This document shows, piece by piece, positions 1 to 13,568 of a stretch of 49,802 bases of DNA. The first letter of the stretch is position 1. Every line of letters starts with the position of its first letter. Below the pieces are notes generated by a model, which ran no database searches, was not told where the DNA came from, and was given only the letters and a program-made list of their open reading frames with translations. A program made the position numbers and the translations under genes. This stretch comes from Mnemiopsis leidyi (lineage: Eukaryota; Ctenophora; Tentaculata; Lobata; Bolinopsidae), in NCBI GenBank assembly GCA_000226015.1, contig JH152910.1, positions 5,975-55,776 of the forward strand, given 5' to 3'.

Positions 1-1813
1 GTTAAAAGAAACTAATACTTTATAATTAGAATACCTGCCACACACAGGAATCACTCCCAAAATCCAATAAACAGCAGTTAGCATCACACTTGTAGCAGTT
101 CAAAGCACTGAAGTGGTAGAGACAGCATAGCACTGGTAAGATCTGAGAGTTCTGATCACACTCTATCTGAGCATTGCTTTCCTTAAGTATCTAGTAAATA
201 TCAGCTACCCTCGAGTTTTATCTTTCAGCAGCATTCTTCCGCAGTTCATCATGTCAAACGTCCAAAACTCAATTATAAAACATAATGCTCGCAGGAGAAG
301 AAGAGATAGAGAAAGATGGACTGTTAATTTTACACCTTGCAGCTTTGATGGGTTAGTTGAGTGTACTTGTATAGACTGCAGAGTATTTGTACTTTTTTGT
401 TTAGAAAAACTATAGCAGCAACAACATTGAAGATATATAAGTTTTTCAATCTACAATTCGAATTCGTTTAAATCATTCGAAGAAGAAATCGGGTAAATTA
501 TTTCTGCTTGACGGCTTTTCTGAGTTAGCTAGTACCCACGTAAGCAAATATGTCTAGCCTAACACATAGTCACATACCGATTAAACCTAATTTTTTACAT
601 AACTCCCTCAAAATATGCTTTTCACTTACCTTGAATAATATAAAGATATGAGTGGTGTAGTTTCATTTTATAAGACCCTCCAGGCATCCGGGAAAATTAG
701 ACATTGCTGGTTCAGATTACTAGCCGACTCAAAAATTTCTGAAGCTAGTTGTCTCACAGCAGAGTAAAATGTTATCCTATCTATTGTTTAAAGCTTCAAC
801 GTCTGGCTAGATGCCCTCATAGTCCGATGGGCCAATGGTCTGTAGTCATCAGTTGTAACCGGCTGAGTTATTACCTTATGATATAGCAAGAAATGATTTG
901 TTAAATTCAGTGCTGTGGATATATTTGAGTAATGAACACCTGTTTGCTTAGTCGGCTTCTTATTACCAGAGCGATACAACTTAATAAACTCGTGTTCACT
1001 TTCATACTTTTCTCAGCTGAATTGGGTTGGTTGTTGTAATCATTACGTGAGTCAGTAGGAAAAAACTTTGGCACAAATTTATTTCCCTTATTTTGCTGTT
1101 TTTTCGCTATAAAATTGTAAAGCGAAAACAGATACTGACTTACCATGAATTGTGTGGAGCAACAAAAACGATTTCTGTCAAATTTGATCTACGAATTTAA
1201 ATTCATTATCTGTGCTACGTAAAGCTTGTAAATTGTCATTTACTTTACTACTATGTTTTCTAAGCGGCAAAAGTACTTACGAGAATCATCATTTTCAAAC
1301 GTACAGAATGTTATTATAATTCCAGACTAATTATTTCGTATAATTGACGTTAATCCAATAATTTGTGAATACCTGAACTGAAACACTTGCCTTGAAGGTC
1401 TATACGACCATCATATTAATGTATATTAGCAGTCAAACATTATCGTCCTTAACTAGTTCTATAGCGTGCTCCGTTCCGTTTGTTGATTTTTTTGTTGATG
1501 TATTAAACTTACGGCGAGGTAGTAAGTAAATGGATTCCATTGTCCTTCCTATAACATAGTAGTTATTTGCTACACAGTTATTCGCAAAACAGAATACTTG
1601 TTTTGTAGATGGTTATCTACTTGTCTCCGATGATAAGGTTTATTGTAATATACTTTTTTCGCTGTGCTTTATGTGTAAAAGTTTGCTCTCGTCTCTGTAA
1701 AAATCATGTAAGTCAGCCTAACATTTATTTTATTATCCGTACTATGTAACAAAACACACACTGACAACCTTCCCTACGTGCCCAGCATGTGCCAATAGGT
1801 TCCAGAAGTTACC
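1..1813. other. no gene recognised
   Basis: AT-rich sequence with short unrelated open frames only. An ATG frame of 54 codons at 251-415 (+) has an Arg-run and several Cys but no recognisable domain or splice context. The right end must hold the promoter and 5' UTR of the receptor starting at 1814. Confidence 0.5.
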
Positions 1814-2758
1814 ATGCCCCTATTCAGTGAAGGAGGGACCTCCCACCCCGATCTCCTGATAGTACTCCTCCTCTCCCTCCTTTGTCTTCTCTCCAGCTTT
1901 CTCAACAGTCAGGTCTTCCTCTACAACTGGAGGAAGATTTTCTCGGTACCCGTTCTCTTGTTCAGACTGGTTACAATGCTTGATATTTTAGCTGCTCTGT
2001 TGGTGTCACTTGATTCGTGTATCAGTATTGGAGCAGCTGGGGAACCTAAATGCTGGACAGAAATCTCTGCTGATAACGCCAGTTTATTTCTTTGCCAGAT
2101 GGACTATAATGCCAGTGTTCGAACTAGACTGATAGGTCTTGTTAAGTGGTTAGGAATCGTGTCTCCAAACTTGGTTATAGCTGTCATGGCTATCTGCAGA
2201 TTTCTTCAGATCAAGTTTCCATTCCGTCCTCTCAAAAGAAACTACGTGTTTCTCTCCTTTGCGTTATATGCAGGGTACATAACGCCTCTCATTTCCTGGG
2301 TGTGTTTTGCCGACAGTTCTTTTTACGCCTCCCACATTTTGAACATGATGAACTTAGACTTCAGTCCCAACCCCGGGTACTCTGCACTTATCATCTTCCT
2401 GCCTAGTCTCCTAGCACAGACAATCTCAGTAGCTACCTCCATGTTTACCGTCAGGAGCCTAATCAGACAGACAAGTCGACATGCTCTAGCTGAGAGATCT
2501 AGAGCTGCAGGGAGACGGAGCAGTCAGAAAATACTTCTCACCAACTTAGTGAGCGTTCTGAACGGTCTTCTTCTTTGTGTAATTTCTGGGATATCTGTCA
2601 AACGACATGCTGACAAGTATGTTAAGATAGTTACCTTTACTCGGACTGTTATCTTCCCCGTCGTTTTGTCGGTTGTTAACCCACTGATTTTTATCCTACT
2701 GACACCTGGTATGTGGACTACAGTGGTGTTACCACAGTTTGTTGTGTACAGACGATAA
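1814..2758 (+). CDS. divergent rhodopsin-class-like 7TM receptor, single exon
   Basis: The uninterrupted 314-residue frame starts at an ATG in the context accATGcc. It has about seven hydrophobic segments: roughly residues 12-35, 48-70, 108-130, 148-165, 192-215, 240-262 and 272-296. The third ends in ICRFLQIKFPF, which sits where class A receptors carry DRY, and the last contains NPLIF in the place of NPxxY. Basic residues cluster in the loop before TM6. I infer a plasma-membrane G-protein-coupled receptor with altered activation motifs (C-R-F, Y to F). The ligand cannot be guessed. The absence of introns is common in expanded invertebrate GPCR families. An AATAAA lies at 3206-3211. It is unrelated in close sequence to the convergent receptor at 3310-4200, beyond the shared fold and an FPF after TM3. 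Confidence 0.7.
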   Translation: MPLFSEGGTSHPDLLIVLLLSLLCLLSSFLNSQVFLYNWRKIFSVPVLLFRLVTMLDILAALLVSLDSCISIGAAGEPKCWTEISADNASLFLCQMDYNASVRTRLIGLVKWLGIVSPNLVIAVMAICRFLQIKFPFRPLKRNYVFLSFALYAGYITPLISWVCFADSSFYASHILNMMNLDFSPNPGYSALIIFLPSLLAQTISVATSMFTVRSLIRQTSRHALAERSRAAGRRSSQKILLTNLVSVLNGLLLCVISGISVKRHADKYVKIVTFTRTVIFPVVLSVVNPLIFILLTPGMWTTVVLPQFVVYRR

Positions 2759-3309
2759 GTGCGTCTGAAGCTTAGAGCTAAAATATCTTATATTCAGCTA
2801 AGCATGCTCCTGGGTTTTGTTCTCATCGCCTATCCAGGATGTTATTTAAACTTTTTAACTATTGGACCGGTCGATGTGGACTGTGGAGTGTGGTATAAAG
2901 TATGGCACATTAATTGTTATGTTAGTAGATTATTGCAAAATTGTAATGCTTGTCGCACTGGCAATTTTGAATTTTAATCAAGGTTGTTTGATGGTTTATT
3001 TGTATGTTTAAATTGATACAACCCTTGAATCGATGAAATCTTATGATTTTTAGAATTTTCAATTTCTTTGCAAAGAATATTCACCCATATGGAACACAGT
3101 TCATTTATTTTTTAAAACCCATGTTTACTAAAATCGCAAAGTATTGGAACACATCAAGCTACATCTTCAAAAATCATCAAAAGCTTGCTGCTGAGGATTT
3201 AGAAAAATAAAGTCAGGTTATGAAAATTACTAAAACACTTAGTCATGAAGCAGCGGAAAAAAACTCCCATATCCTTCTAGACAGACAAAGAAGTTATAAA
3301 TAAAATCCT
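2759..3309. other. intergenic spacer between convergent receptor genes
   Basis: AT-rich 3' flank shared by two tail-to-tail genes. A possible poly(A) signal for the + strand gene (AATAAA) is at 3206-3211. A 72-codon frame at 2759-2977 directly continues the receptor frame after its stop but resembles nothing, and I treat it as 3' UTR. Confidence 0.4.
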
Positions 3310-4200
3310 TTAGCGAATTTTTCTAATGGACTGTTTGAAAAATTGCCTCATGTCACTTATTCGAGTAAAATAAACTATTGGATTGAAGCACGAATTGAGG
3401 GGGATTGCCAAGAAAAAACCAAAAAACGTCATGGACTGAACATGTGAATCAAAGTCTACAGAATCCTGGTCCACAAAAAAGTTCATCGTTACACCAAGAA
3501 AAATTGAATTTAATATAAAGAACAATGTTGAAAGAATAATTGCAGTCAATGTCGCTTTTCTGTTGTTTATTCTCACACTTTCTGTTGCTCCTTCGAGTGT
3601 TTCCTTCCTTATCAACTTGTAAACAGATATTAATGTTGCACACAGAATCGTAAGTATGACCAATAGCGATACCAACATTCTAGCATTTGTCATAGGACCC
3701 ACCCCATTGTACCAAGCAAATAAAACAAGTGCAAGTTGGATAGATTCTATTATGATGAAAGCTATGATTCCAATTATCGCTAGCAATTTACCTCGAATCT
3801 GATAAAAAGGGAAAGCAATGAGGATTCCACGAGTTACACTGATCACACACGTGACGAAGGCTGTTCCATCAATCAGGAGAATGTAAAGTACCATCATGGC
3901 TACTATTATATAAAAAATGACATCTTGACCTGTATGCAAATAATAGGACCAGCCGACAGTCAGTACTGTGGCGATTATACAAAGGAGAAGGTCTAATAGA
4001 TTTAGCAGCATTAGAAGTTTATCTCCAATAGTTTTATCTTTCTTTTTTATGAAATACACTAGAGATGTGCCATTAGCCAGTGTTCCGACGATAGCAAGTG
4101 CTGTGCAAGTTACTGGTAAAACAAGCTTCACAGATTTGTTATCTTCAATATCATGATATTGGCGTTCGCCAGACATGGTCCCTAAATAGCATATAAACAT
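3310..4200 (-). CDS. class A-like G-protein-coupled receptor, single exon
   Basis: An intact 296-residue frame; a second in-frame ATG (4176) is an equally likely start. TM1 carries LANGTSLVYF with the conserved Asn. TM2 carries LNLLDLLLC with the conserved Asp. TM3 ends ISVTRGILIAFPFY, so the DRY motif is T-R-G. TM7 reads NSCFNPIVYFTRIS, a good NPxxY followed by a helix-8-like tail (MRQFF). A basic third loop with KxxRKE precedes TM6. I infer a plasma-membrane receptor coupling to G proteins. The missing Asp of DRY may alter basal activity. Sequence alone gives no ligand class. It lies tail-to-tail with the 1814-2758 receptor but is not a recent duplicate of it. Confidence 0.85.
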   Translation of the reverse strand: MFICYLGTMSGERQYHDIEDNKSVKLVLPVTCTALAIVGTLANGTSLVYFIKKKDKTIGDKLLMLLNLLDLLLCIIATVLTVGWSYYLHTGQDVIFYIIVAMMVLYILLIDGTAFVTCVISVTRGILIAFPFYQIRGKLLAIIGIIAFIIIESIQLALVLFAWYNGVGPMTNARMLVSLLVILTILCATLISVYKLIRKETLEGATESVRINNRKATLTAIILSTLFFILNSIFLGVTMNFFVDQDSVDFDSHVQSMTFFGFFLAIPLNSCFNPIVYFTRISDMRQFFKQSIRKIR

Positions 4201-5803
4201 AAGGGTTAATATTAGTTTAACCTAAATGAAAATTCTTAATTTAATTTAGGTATCAATCTGAGTTTGTATCTACAATCCCCAAAGACGACAAAGAACTCTT
4301 AACCACAAAATTCTGCAATGAGAGAAATCACATCCATACTGATACAGCATGATCTTAATTTTTGTATGGCATAATCTTGTGTTGTATAGTGTATTTAAAC
4401 CATATGAAGAGGAATTTCTCAATGACTTGGTCAGCCATGTGCTTAGAGAAGACAAGTAAGAAGGAAAATGTTCTGAGAATGTTCAACCCTGTTCCAGCAT
4501 TAAAACAATGCGATCGCTAAATATGGTGTCTATAATCTGGCATACCACAGCCTTGAATTTCCTAATTTTTCGTTCGTTGAGTGGGAAAATCCTTCCCAAG
4601 TCGCTTATCTGAATTCATATCAAGATGAAGGTCATTAAAAAAGGTCAATGCTACGTTTTATGGAGAAAAAAAACTTACTAGAGAATTAATATAATAACTT
4701 TTTTACAAATAACGCTAGGGAGTAGACATTGTTTTAAAAACCAAACTAAAAGCATTAAGTAATAGATTGACATAATCTATCTCAGGTAGAACAGAGCTTG
4801 TTGCGGAATTGTTGACGAAGGAAAACAAGAATATCGGCGATTCCCGAGTCGATAGGACACCTCTCACCTGGGCTGTCATTGGAGACCATCCTCAAACTGT
4901 AAGCCTGCCGTTTTCTAACTGATTGTGATGCTGTAATGTAAATTAGTGATTGTGATGCTAAAGCGTTGAGAAGTTGATCTCTCTTTGGAGGGGTATCTCA
5001 ATAGTTAATACCATCAATGACTATTAGTTAATGGTATTGATGGTATCTAAATACCATCAATTATTATTCATTGATGAATGGAATATCGAGTTATTAATTT
5101 GAAATTCACGACACAAAACACTATAGCTGACCGATTCAAAATTATAAGAAAGATTACAAAACAATTTAAAACAATATCAAAATAAGCACACCCTCTGGAT
5201 GCATACTCGTCAGTCATTTTTGACTGTCTCAAACAAGCTTACTTCAATGATAGTAAATAGTATTTAAAATACAACAAAAATTAAAAGCAAATCACTGTCG
5301 GGATGTTTAAAAAACAATACAAACGCAGGTGTACTACCTGCTAAAACAGGGATGCGACCCCACACACACGGACAGATACAACAAACGGGCGCTTTGTTAC
5401 GCCGTTTCTCACGGATGGAACAACATACTCAGGTTAAAATCTAGCAGTTTGGAGGTTAATAATTGATTTTTCATCATAATTTCTGACTATTAAAGATTAA
5501 ATAACATCTGTTTCTAAGTCTAAGCAATACCGTTAACTCGTTAACAGTTATTTTTCATAAACTTGATAGTAATTCATCTTGTTATCAAGTTTGCTACCAA
5601 CATATAAATATGACTTGACTCACCCTCATTTCGTAACAAACACAAACGACAAACCTACCGAGTATAATAAATGAAAAGTCTGTGAAGCTTTCTGACTTAT
5701 TATCAATTATACGCAACATTAAATTGATTTAAGTGTCTATTCTGAAGTCTATTATGATCTCCAATGAGCTACCATTACTGCAGCAAACTTCAGTTTAACA
5801 CCT
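4201..5803. other. intergenic, no gene seen
   Basis: This is the spacer between the receptor and the 3' end of the kinase gene. It holds a small inverted repeat around 5012-5075 (ATACCATCAA against TTGATGGTAT, with more partial copies) and a short hairpin GCAGGTGTACTACCTGC near 5326-5342. No splice-bounded open frame was recognised. Confidence 0.5.
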
Positions 5804-8152
<2,349 letters not shown>

Positions 8153-8809
8153 CTGAAAGTTGGACATTTTAATAAAAACCGTTTGAAGTACTGCAGTAAA
8201 GCATGTCCTGATAATTGAAATATGAAGGTATTAAAATTGCTGGTCGCACTTCTAGGTTACCATTGTAGCATTAATAAGCTGAAAGCTTAGAGGATAATAA
8301 TAAGATGAGCCCATGAAGCTGCCACGCTAGGGGCGGGGGAGGGGGGAGCTGTTCGTATGAGTCTTGAGGTGGTTTAATAAAATGAATTTTGTAAGCCTTT
8401 CGGCCAAGTGAAAGTTATTTGGGTCTTTGACAAGTTATTTATATCAATCCCAGAGAATACCTGCAATATCGCTAATATATAACTTACATAATTATATTAC
8501 TTACATAATATACTTACATAATTATATTATCGATCTATTAAACAATAAAACATGTGTTATGTGGTGGAAAATTCTTCCCACATAAAAGAGTGCCACCCTT
8601 GTAGTGACTAGTGAGTAGTGAGCCACCACTATTGTCTAATTGTCTACAGATTTAGGATAGCAGAATGGCTGATGATAATCAACCTCAATCTCTCTTTTCT
8701 CATATCTTACTTAGCGTCTAGTAAGTTATGTTATCCGGTAATAAAATGGAACTTGTTTTTATGAAGACAGTTGTCTTACGTCGAAACCCATAAAAGTATT
8801 GTGACTCAC
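8153..8809 (-). other. intron between the proximal ectodomain cassette and the kinase exons, with G-rich tract
   Basis: This is the acceptor-side intron that every alternative cassette would have to share. At 8330-8347 the + strand has GGGGCGGGGGAGGGGGG, a C-rich tract in the transcript and a G-quadruplex candidate on the template side, about 180 bp before the common acceptor at 8153. A TTACATAATTATATTA motif repeats around 8484-8528. Confidence 0.5.
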
Positions 8810-9982
8810 CACAGCAAGAGCAGCCCTGAGTTTTCGTCTCCTCCAAAAGATGAAGACGGATACGAATATAGACAAAACGACAACTGCTGCTCCTGTCCCC
8901 ACCAGGGCGTCTCTTACTCCGTGATCCACTGGGTGAATGCTGACTCTGGCACGTCCCTCGTTTTGTCTCAAGTGTTTCAAGAAATCCTCAGTACAAGTAA
9001 AGTTGTAGTCAATTCTTGACTTGAATGCCCCCTCCTTTTCCCTTGTAACGTTTACCACTGAGTATAGATTTTCTGCTGAGTTCTGAATAGAATAAGTCAG
9101 TCCGAGAGTCTCACTTTCATCTTTATACATCGTTAAATATTTTCCATCGTCGTTTCGCTGCACTTTCCAACGAAGGCTATCCAATGCTCTTATGGAATCA
9201 GTCTGGCACGTCAAGGCAAAATATTCTCCAACAGTCACATCTGCTTTTTCAGGCGTAATTGTGTACTGGTTCAGTTCATCCACTCTCGATATTTCTCTGT
9301 CTAAAGATACAAGTTTCGCCCCCGAATTGAGCTCTTTAAGGCACGAAAATACAGCTTTGTTGTGAGATTCATAGTTTAGTGCTGCACTGAATTTTACAAA
9401 ATTTCCGTCAGAGAAATACGTTTTATTGAAACTTTCCTCCTCCTGCACTTCGCCATTTATCACAAGAGAAACATTTTGGACTGTTTCCTTGAGCCAACTA
9501 TTGCACTTTGCCTCTTCCCTACTCATAATCTTGCAAGTCACTGAAAATGTAGCTCCCTCATCATAGCCACTGGGATCAATATCGATGTCAAATATATTGT
9601 AAGATTGTCCGGCTTCCAGTTCATCGGCACCATTATCACTTTTACAAGCAGTCCCTGGTAATTCTTGCGAGTTAGCTGATCGCTTGGCTACCTTGTTGAC
9701 GTGATCTCGGACATTTTCCTTTACATCAGATTTTGAGAATGAAGATAATGATGTACTTGATGGTGTCCAAGAATCTCTAATGGCACCTCCTGATGAACCG
9801 TTATCTGCTACTTTGTCGCGCTTTACTTCTGTGTTGAGTGTCTCTGCTGTTGTTGAGGATGAGGTCGGAGGGATCGGGTATAACCGCACCCTTTGAGCTG
9901 CTGGAACCGGTACGACAAGCAAGGTGCAAGCAACCAACACCACTCTTCCCGGCAGCAAACACGATTTAGTTATGTGGTGCAT
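8810..9982 (-). CDS. RTK ectodomain cassette 1: signal peptide, two Ig-like domains, TM, stub
   Basis: One 391-codon exon with ATG at 9980-9982 and a GTGAGT donor in phase 0 immediately before 8810. A hydrophobic signal peptide covers residues about 12-29 and is followed by a Ser/Thr-rich linker. A first Ig-like domain (about 125-235) has extra Cys and the family motif YESHNKA. A second domain (about 240-345) starts VDELNQYTIT and has the Cys-Trp-Cys core. A membrane helix after RDALVG ends in the basic stop-transfer FWRRRKLRAALAV. Joined to the exons at 5804-8152 it gives a complete 746-residue receptor tyrosine kinase. It is the cassette nearest the kinase. If the donor is skipped, the frame stops 15 residues later, giving a kinase-less membrane protein. 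Confidence 0.88.
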
Positions 9983-12192
9983 GGCGTTGCTAACTTATGT
10001 AACAACTTTATCGATTTGTTTGAACTCTGGTAACTTTACAAAGTTAAATTCGTGTACAGAAAGCTAACACAGTAAAACGTTAGTGTTGCATACAGCTCAA
10101 TACTGCAATGTACATGTACGTGACAAAAGATAAAGTGCAACTCAACCTGATACTTAAGAAATGACACAACACGAGGAAATTTTGATAGTCTGAAGAGAGG
10201 TTACCCCACCTTGGGACATACGCAGGCTACTCACTACCCGTTTTAAGGACCTGAGGTGTATTTTACCTCTTAGGATGTGTTTACTTCGTATCTGTACATT
10301 ATTTCAGTGAGATAGGAATGAGATAACTCGTTTTAACGGTTCTTTAATTGTTTTTAGGTGGTGGGAGGTGTTAGACCTTTTCCCTGTCAGTGATATCGAA
10401 TTTAGAGAATTCGTAAACGCGTTTTTCCGACTCCGTCTTATTGAGAGAGCGAAGATTCGTAGAATAGGACACCGTGTTTAGCTTGTTTAGCTTGTAAGTT
10501 GTAAAACAACATAAGCAGTAGCTAATACTCTAATAGGGAGGAAAACACTTTCTCTTGGTATTGTTTATAGGTGCGATTATTCTTTTATTAGGAGTGTTCA
10601 GTGTTTGGAAAAATTGATCTATTGTGTAAAATTCCATGGCCAAACAGCTGCTTCAAAAGAAGAACTTGTCTCAAAGAAAAACTCTCGTATGTCTTAACAT
10701 TAACCAATTTTAGAATGTGTTATGTATCATTATAGTATTTCCTCAAACAACTAGCGACATTATACTAGTTAAGATTTGTTTTCATCTAAAAAAATAAAAT
10801 TCTACGTAAAAATAGTTTACGGATGTATTTCAAGATGTAAGATACAAACATAGACAAGACACAGTCAAAACACTGAATACAGAAGATTCACACCATTCAC
10901 ACGCATACTTCTCGCTATAATCTAGAAGTCCCGGCGGAACAGTATAAGTGACGTCACGAGCTCGCTACCTTGCTATATTAAGACCAGCCCATAGGCATAA
11001 CTCGGGGCGGGGAGGGGCTAGAGAGCTCGGATTTTCACCAAACTGTTTTATTTTACTAAACGAACACTGTGTCAAACGCTCACGGTGTCTCATATTGAGT
11101 GTACTGACTCTTTACGGGAAAACCAGGAGAATTTGAACAAAAAGCACTGTATTGAATTTTTAGTGGTAGGTGGTTACAAAGGATAAGAGAACTTCGAAGG
11201 TAGAATGAGAGAAGTATAACCACCTAATCCTCTAATTAAAATTGCACACATTCGACTACAAACGAATGATGCGGCAGGGCCGCGTCCTTCACCACACTCA
11301 GGTTATATAAACAAGCATAAACCGGTTTTACTCAAGCTTCGTGGTGCAGGAGTGAAAATAGACTTACTTACATAGTTATATACCTACACCGACTCTACCA
11401 CAACTGGTCTAGGAAATACCCTGGCTACTCACCAACCGTTTTTGGGCCATTTAGGGTCGTTTTTGGCCTGTTACGCATTTCACTTCGGTGAGGACAACGA
11501 TTAATCTGTTCAATATATTACAATAATGCCGGTGGGCAGTGACTTTACGTCCTGTTGGCTGTTTTATCCAAATTATATGTACTGAGGTATCACGCTCGTA
11601 TCTCTTTTAAATCCACAGATTAGAGAAGTTATGAAAAGGAGCGGCATGAAATTTTTAGAGTTTGAATTTAAAAAATTAGTGCTTATTGTTGTGGAAACAT
11701 GTTTGTGTGTGGGGTGCCAAATTGTTTAGACTATGTTACCAGTTACCTAGTTAATAGTAGTAGTAGTAACTTTGGGAAATGGGAGATTAGTTCCGACCAT
11801 TAGCCGGCCGGTACCAGACCAATACCAGCCCTATAGCCAGCCGTTAGCAGGCCCGTATCAGGCAAATACCAGGCCTACAAATGGCCAATAGCCGGCCTAT
11901 ATCAGTCCCTTATGAGCTCCAGATCGGCCGTTTATTGGCCTGCTGTTTGCCTGGTACTAGCTGGCTATCGGCCTGCTGTTTGCCTGGTACTAGCTGGCTA
12001 TCGGCCGGAGCTAATCGGCCTATAGTGTGAATTAAATTTAGCAGCACGATTATATAATATGGATGATACACACTTCACGAGCGTGCTGCATGATGCACAT
12101 GTATTGCTCATGTTAATTACTGCTAACAACAATCAGGTGCCTCTACGTGACAAATTTCATGATACAAGTTACTACTTAAACTACAAACTAAC
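9983..12192. other. inter-cassette region
   Basis: It separates cassettes 1 and 2 and should contain the cassette 1 promoter. A perfect CRE-like TGACGTCA is at 10949-10956. A G-rich run (CGGGGCGGGGAGGGG) is near 11002-11016. Weakly related direct repeats (GGCTACTCAC followed by ACCGTTTT) lie near 10225 and 11423. A foldback element occupies 11785-12016. No kinase-like or other cytoplasmic exon was recognised. Confidence 0.45.
11785..12016. repeat. degenerate foldback (inverted-repeat) element
   Basis: GC-rich island whose ends are inverted copies (GATTAGTTCCG at the left, CGGAGCTAATC at the right). The arms are built from many variants of TAGCCGGCC and TACCAGGC. The right arm contains a 33-bp unit duplicated exactly in tandem (11937-11969 and 11970-12002). 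It looks like a non-autonomous foldback/MITE-type insertion between two ectodomain cassettes. No target-site duplication could be assigned confidently. Confidence 0.55.
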
Positions 12193-13568
12193 CTCGCTAA
12201 GGCATTTTCGTCGCCTATTTCTCCACTGTAGGTAGGAGATACCCAAGATCACCAAAAGAACAAGAGAAGACATACCAACTCCGACAGCAAGATGCCAGAT
12301 GTGATCCCTCCTGTCTCGTATCCTCACTCTTACCCTTGCTTCAGTTTGATTTGAGTGGTGGGTGTAGCCTTCAGTACAGAAGAAGATGTAGTCTCCATCT
12401 AAACCAGATTCTCCGAGTTCCTCCTTGGAGACGTTAAGAACCGAGTATAAATCCTTCTCTACTTCCTGAATCTGATATGTCAACCCGACCTTGGTTGTCT
12501 CATAAGAATTCAAGGTAAAAGTTCGATCTTCACTTGTAACACCCCACTTTAATCCATGTAAACCTCTGATGGAGTCTGTGTGGCAGGTCAATGTAAACCA
12601 TTTACCAACATCAACTTCTACTCCCTGATTATCTGGAGTGATTGAGTACTGATGCAGCTCGTGCACTGAGTATATGGTCGCGTTTGTCGAAACTAGTTTG
12701 GCTCCGGAGTGTAGCCGGTGGACACAGGAGAGAAACGCTTTATTATGGGACTCGTAGTGAAGGGTACCAATAAATTTTACAATGTTATTTTCAGTGGAGT
12801 TAATCCGATTAAACTGCTTATCTTGAACCACCCCGTTGACTTCAACCGACAGATTGCCAAGGGAAGACATGACCCAACTATCACATTTCTCTCCACTAAA
12901 ACTATCCAGAAGCTCACATGAAACTTCCAGTTTACTTCCCTCACTATTGTCATCGTGTGTCAGATTCACTTTGTAAACTCTGTAGGACTTGTCGAGCTCT
13001 AGATTCTGGGAACCATCCACCTTCTGACACTCTTCCTCTGGAAGTTCTTCCGCTGTGGACTCTATGATGTCGAAGTACACGTTACCGACTGTGCCTGATG
13101 TGCTTGATGAGTAGGCACCATAGCTGGAGGTGGTAGAATGTTCTTCAGTTGGTGCTGGCTTTGAAGTTACCCCTCTTGTCTTCACCCCTGATTGTGCTGA
13201 TGTGGTAACACTGCCGTTACTCTCTGAGATATTCTTCGTCTTTGTCATCTCTGTTGGATTGGTCGTTATTTTCGGACCTTCACTTTTAGTTAGCTCCGTA
13301 GAGGTAGAGAAGTGGTCTTTGTTAGTAGATTCAGTAGAGGTAGAGAAGTGGTCTTTCTTAGTAGATGCAGTAGGGGTAGAGAAGTGGTCTTTCTTAGTAG
13401 AGATGCAGTGCTCGGTGTTGATGAAGCAGAACTGCTTCGGGATACAGTAGTTCTTGTATTGATGTTGATTGCAGACACACCCAAAATCAGGCCGAATAAT
13501 ATTACGTAGGTTGCTCTACCTGACTGTCTTTTTATCCCGTGCATTCCTAATACCCGAGGAATGGCCAA
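12193..13568 (-). CDS. RTK ectodomain cassette 2, apparent 2-bp frameshift after the signal peptide
   Basis: The main frame (12193-13248 and upstream) encodes a Thr/Ser-rich stretch, a first Ig-like domain with YESHNKA, VHELHQYSIT, a Cys-Trp-Cys second domain, a membrane helix and the stub LQWRNRRRKCLSE, then a phase-0 GTTAGT donor. A signal peptide (ATG 13568 or 13544, hydrophobic TYVILFGLILGVSA) lies just upstream but in another frame. The two meet in a Thr/Ser repeat made of near-identical 36-bp units around 13298-13405. The outermost unit carries an extra CT (GCATCTCTACT against GCATCTACT in its sister). That explains the shift exactly. Without the insertion it would be a normal two-Ig cassette. 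It is therefore a null allele, a pseudo-exon or a sequence error. Skipping the donor would end the protein within three residues. Confidence 0.75.
13298..13405. repeat. 36-bp coding minisatellite in cassette 2
   Basis: Three near-identical units (core GTAGAGAAGTGGTCTTTCTT on the + strand) encode the Thr/Ser-rich linker between signal peptide and Ig domains of cassette 2. Such arrays slip easily, and the CT insertion that breaks the frame is in the outer unit. Confidence 0.7.

Noticed and set aside
251-415. 54-codon + frame with an Arg-run and Cys-rich end
   Set aside because: No domain, signal peptide, splice context or Kozak support; length is within chance for AT-rich DNA.
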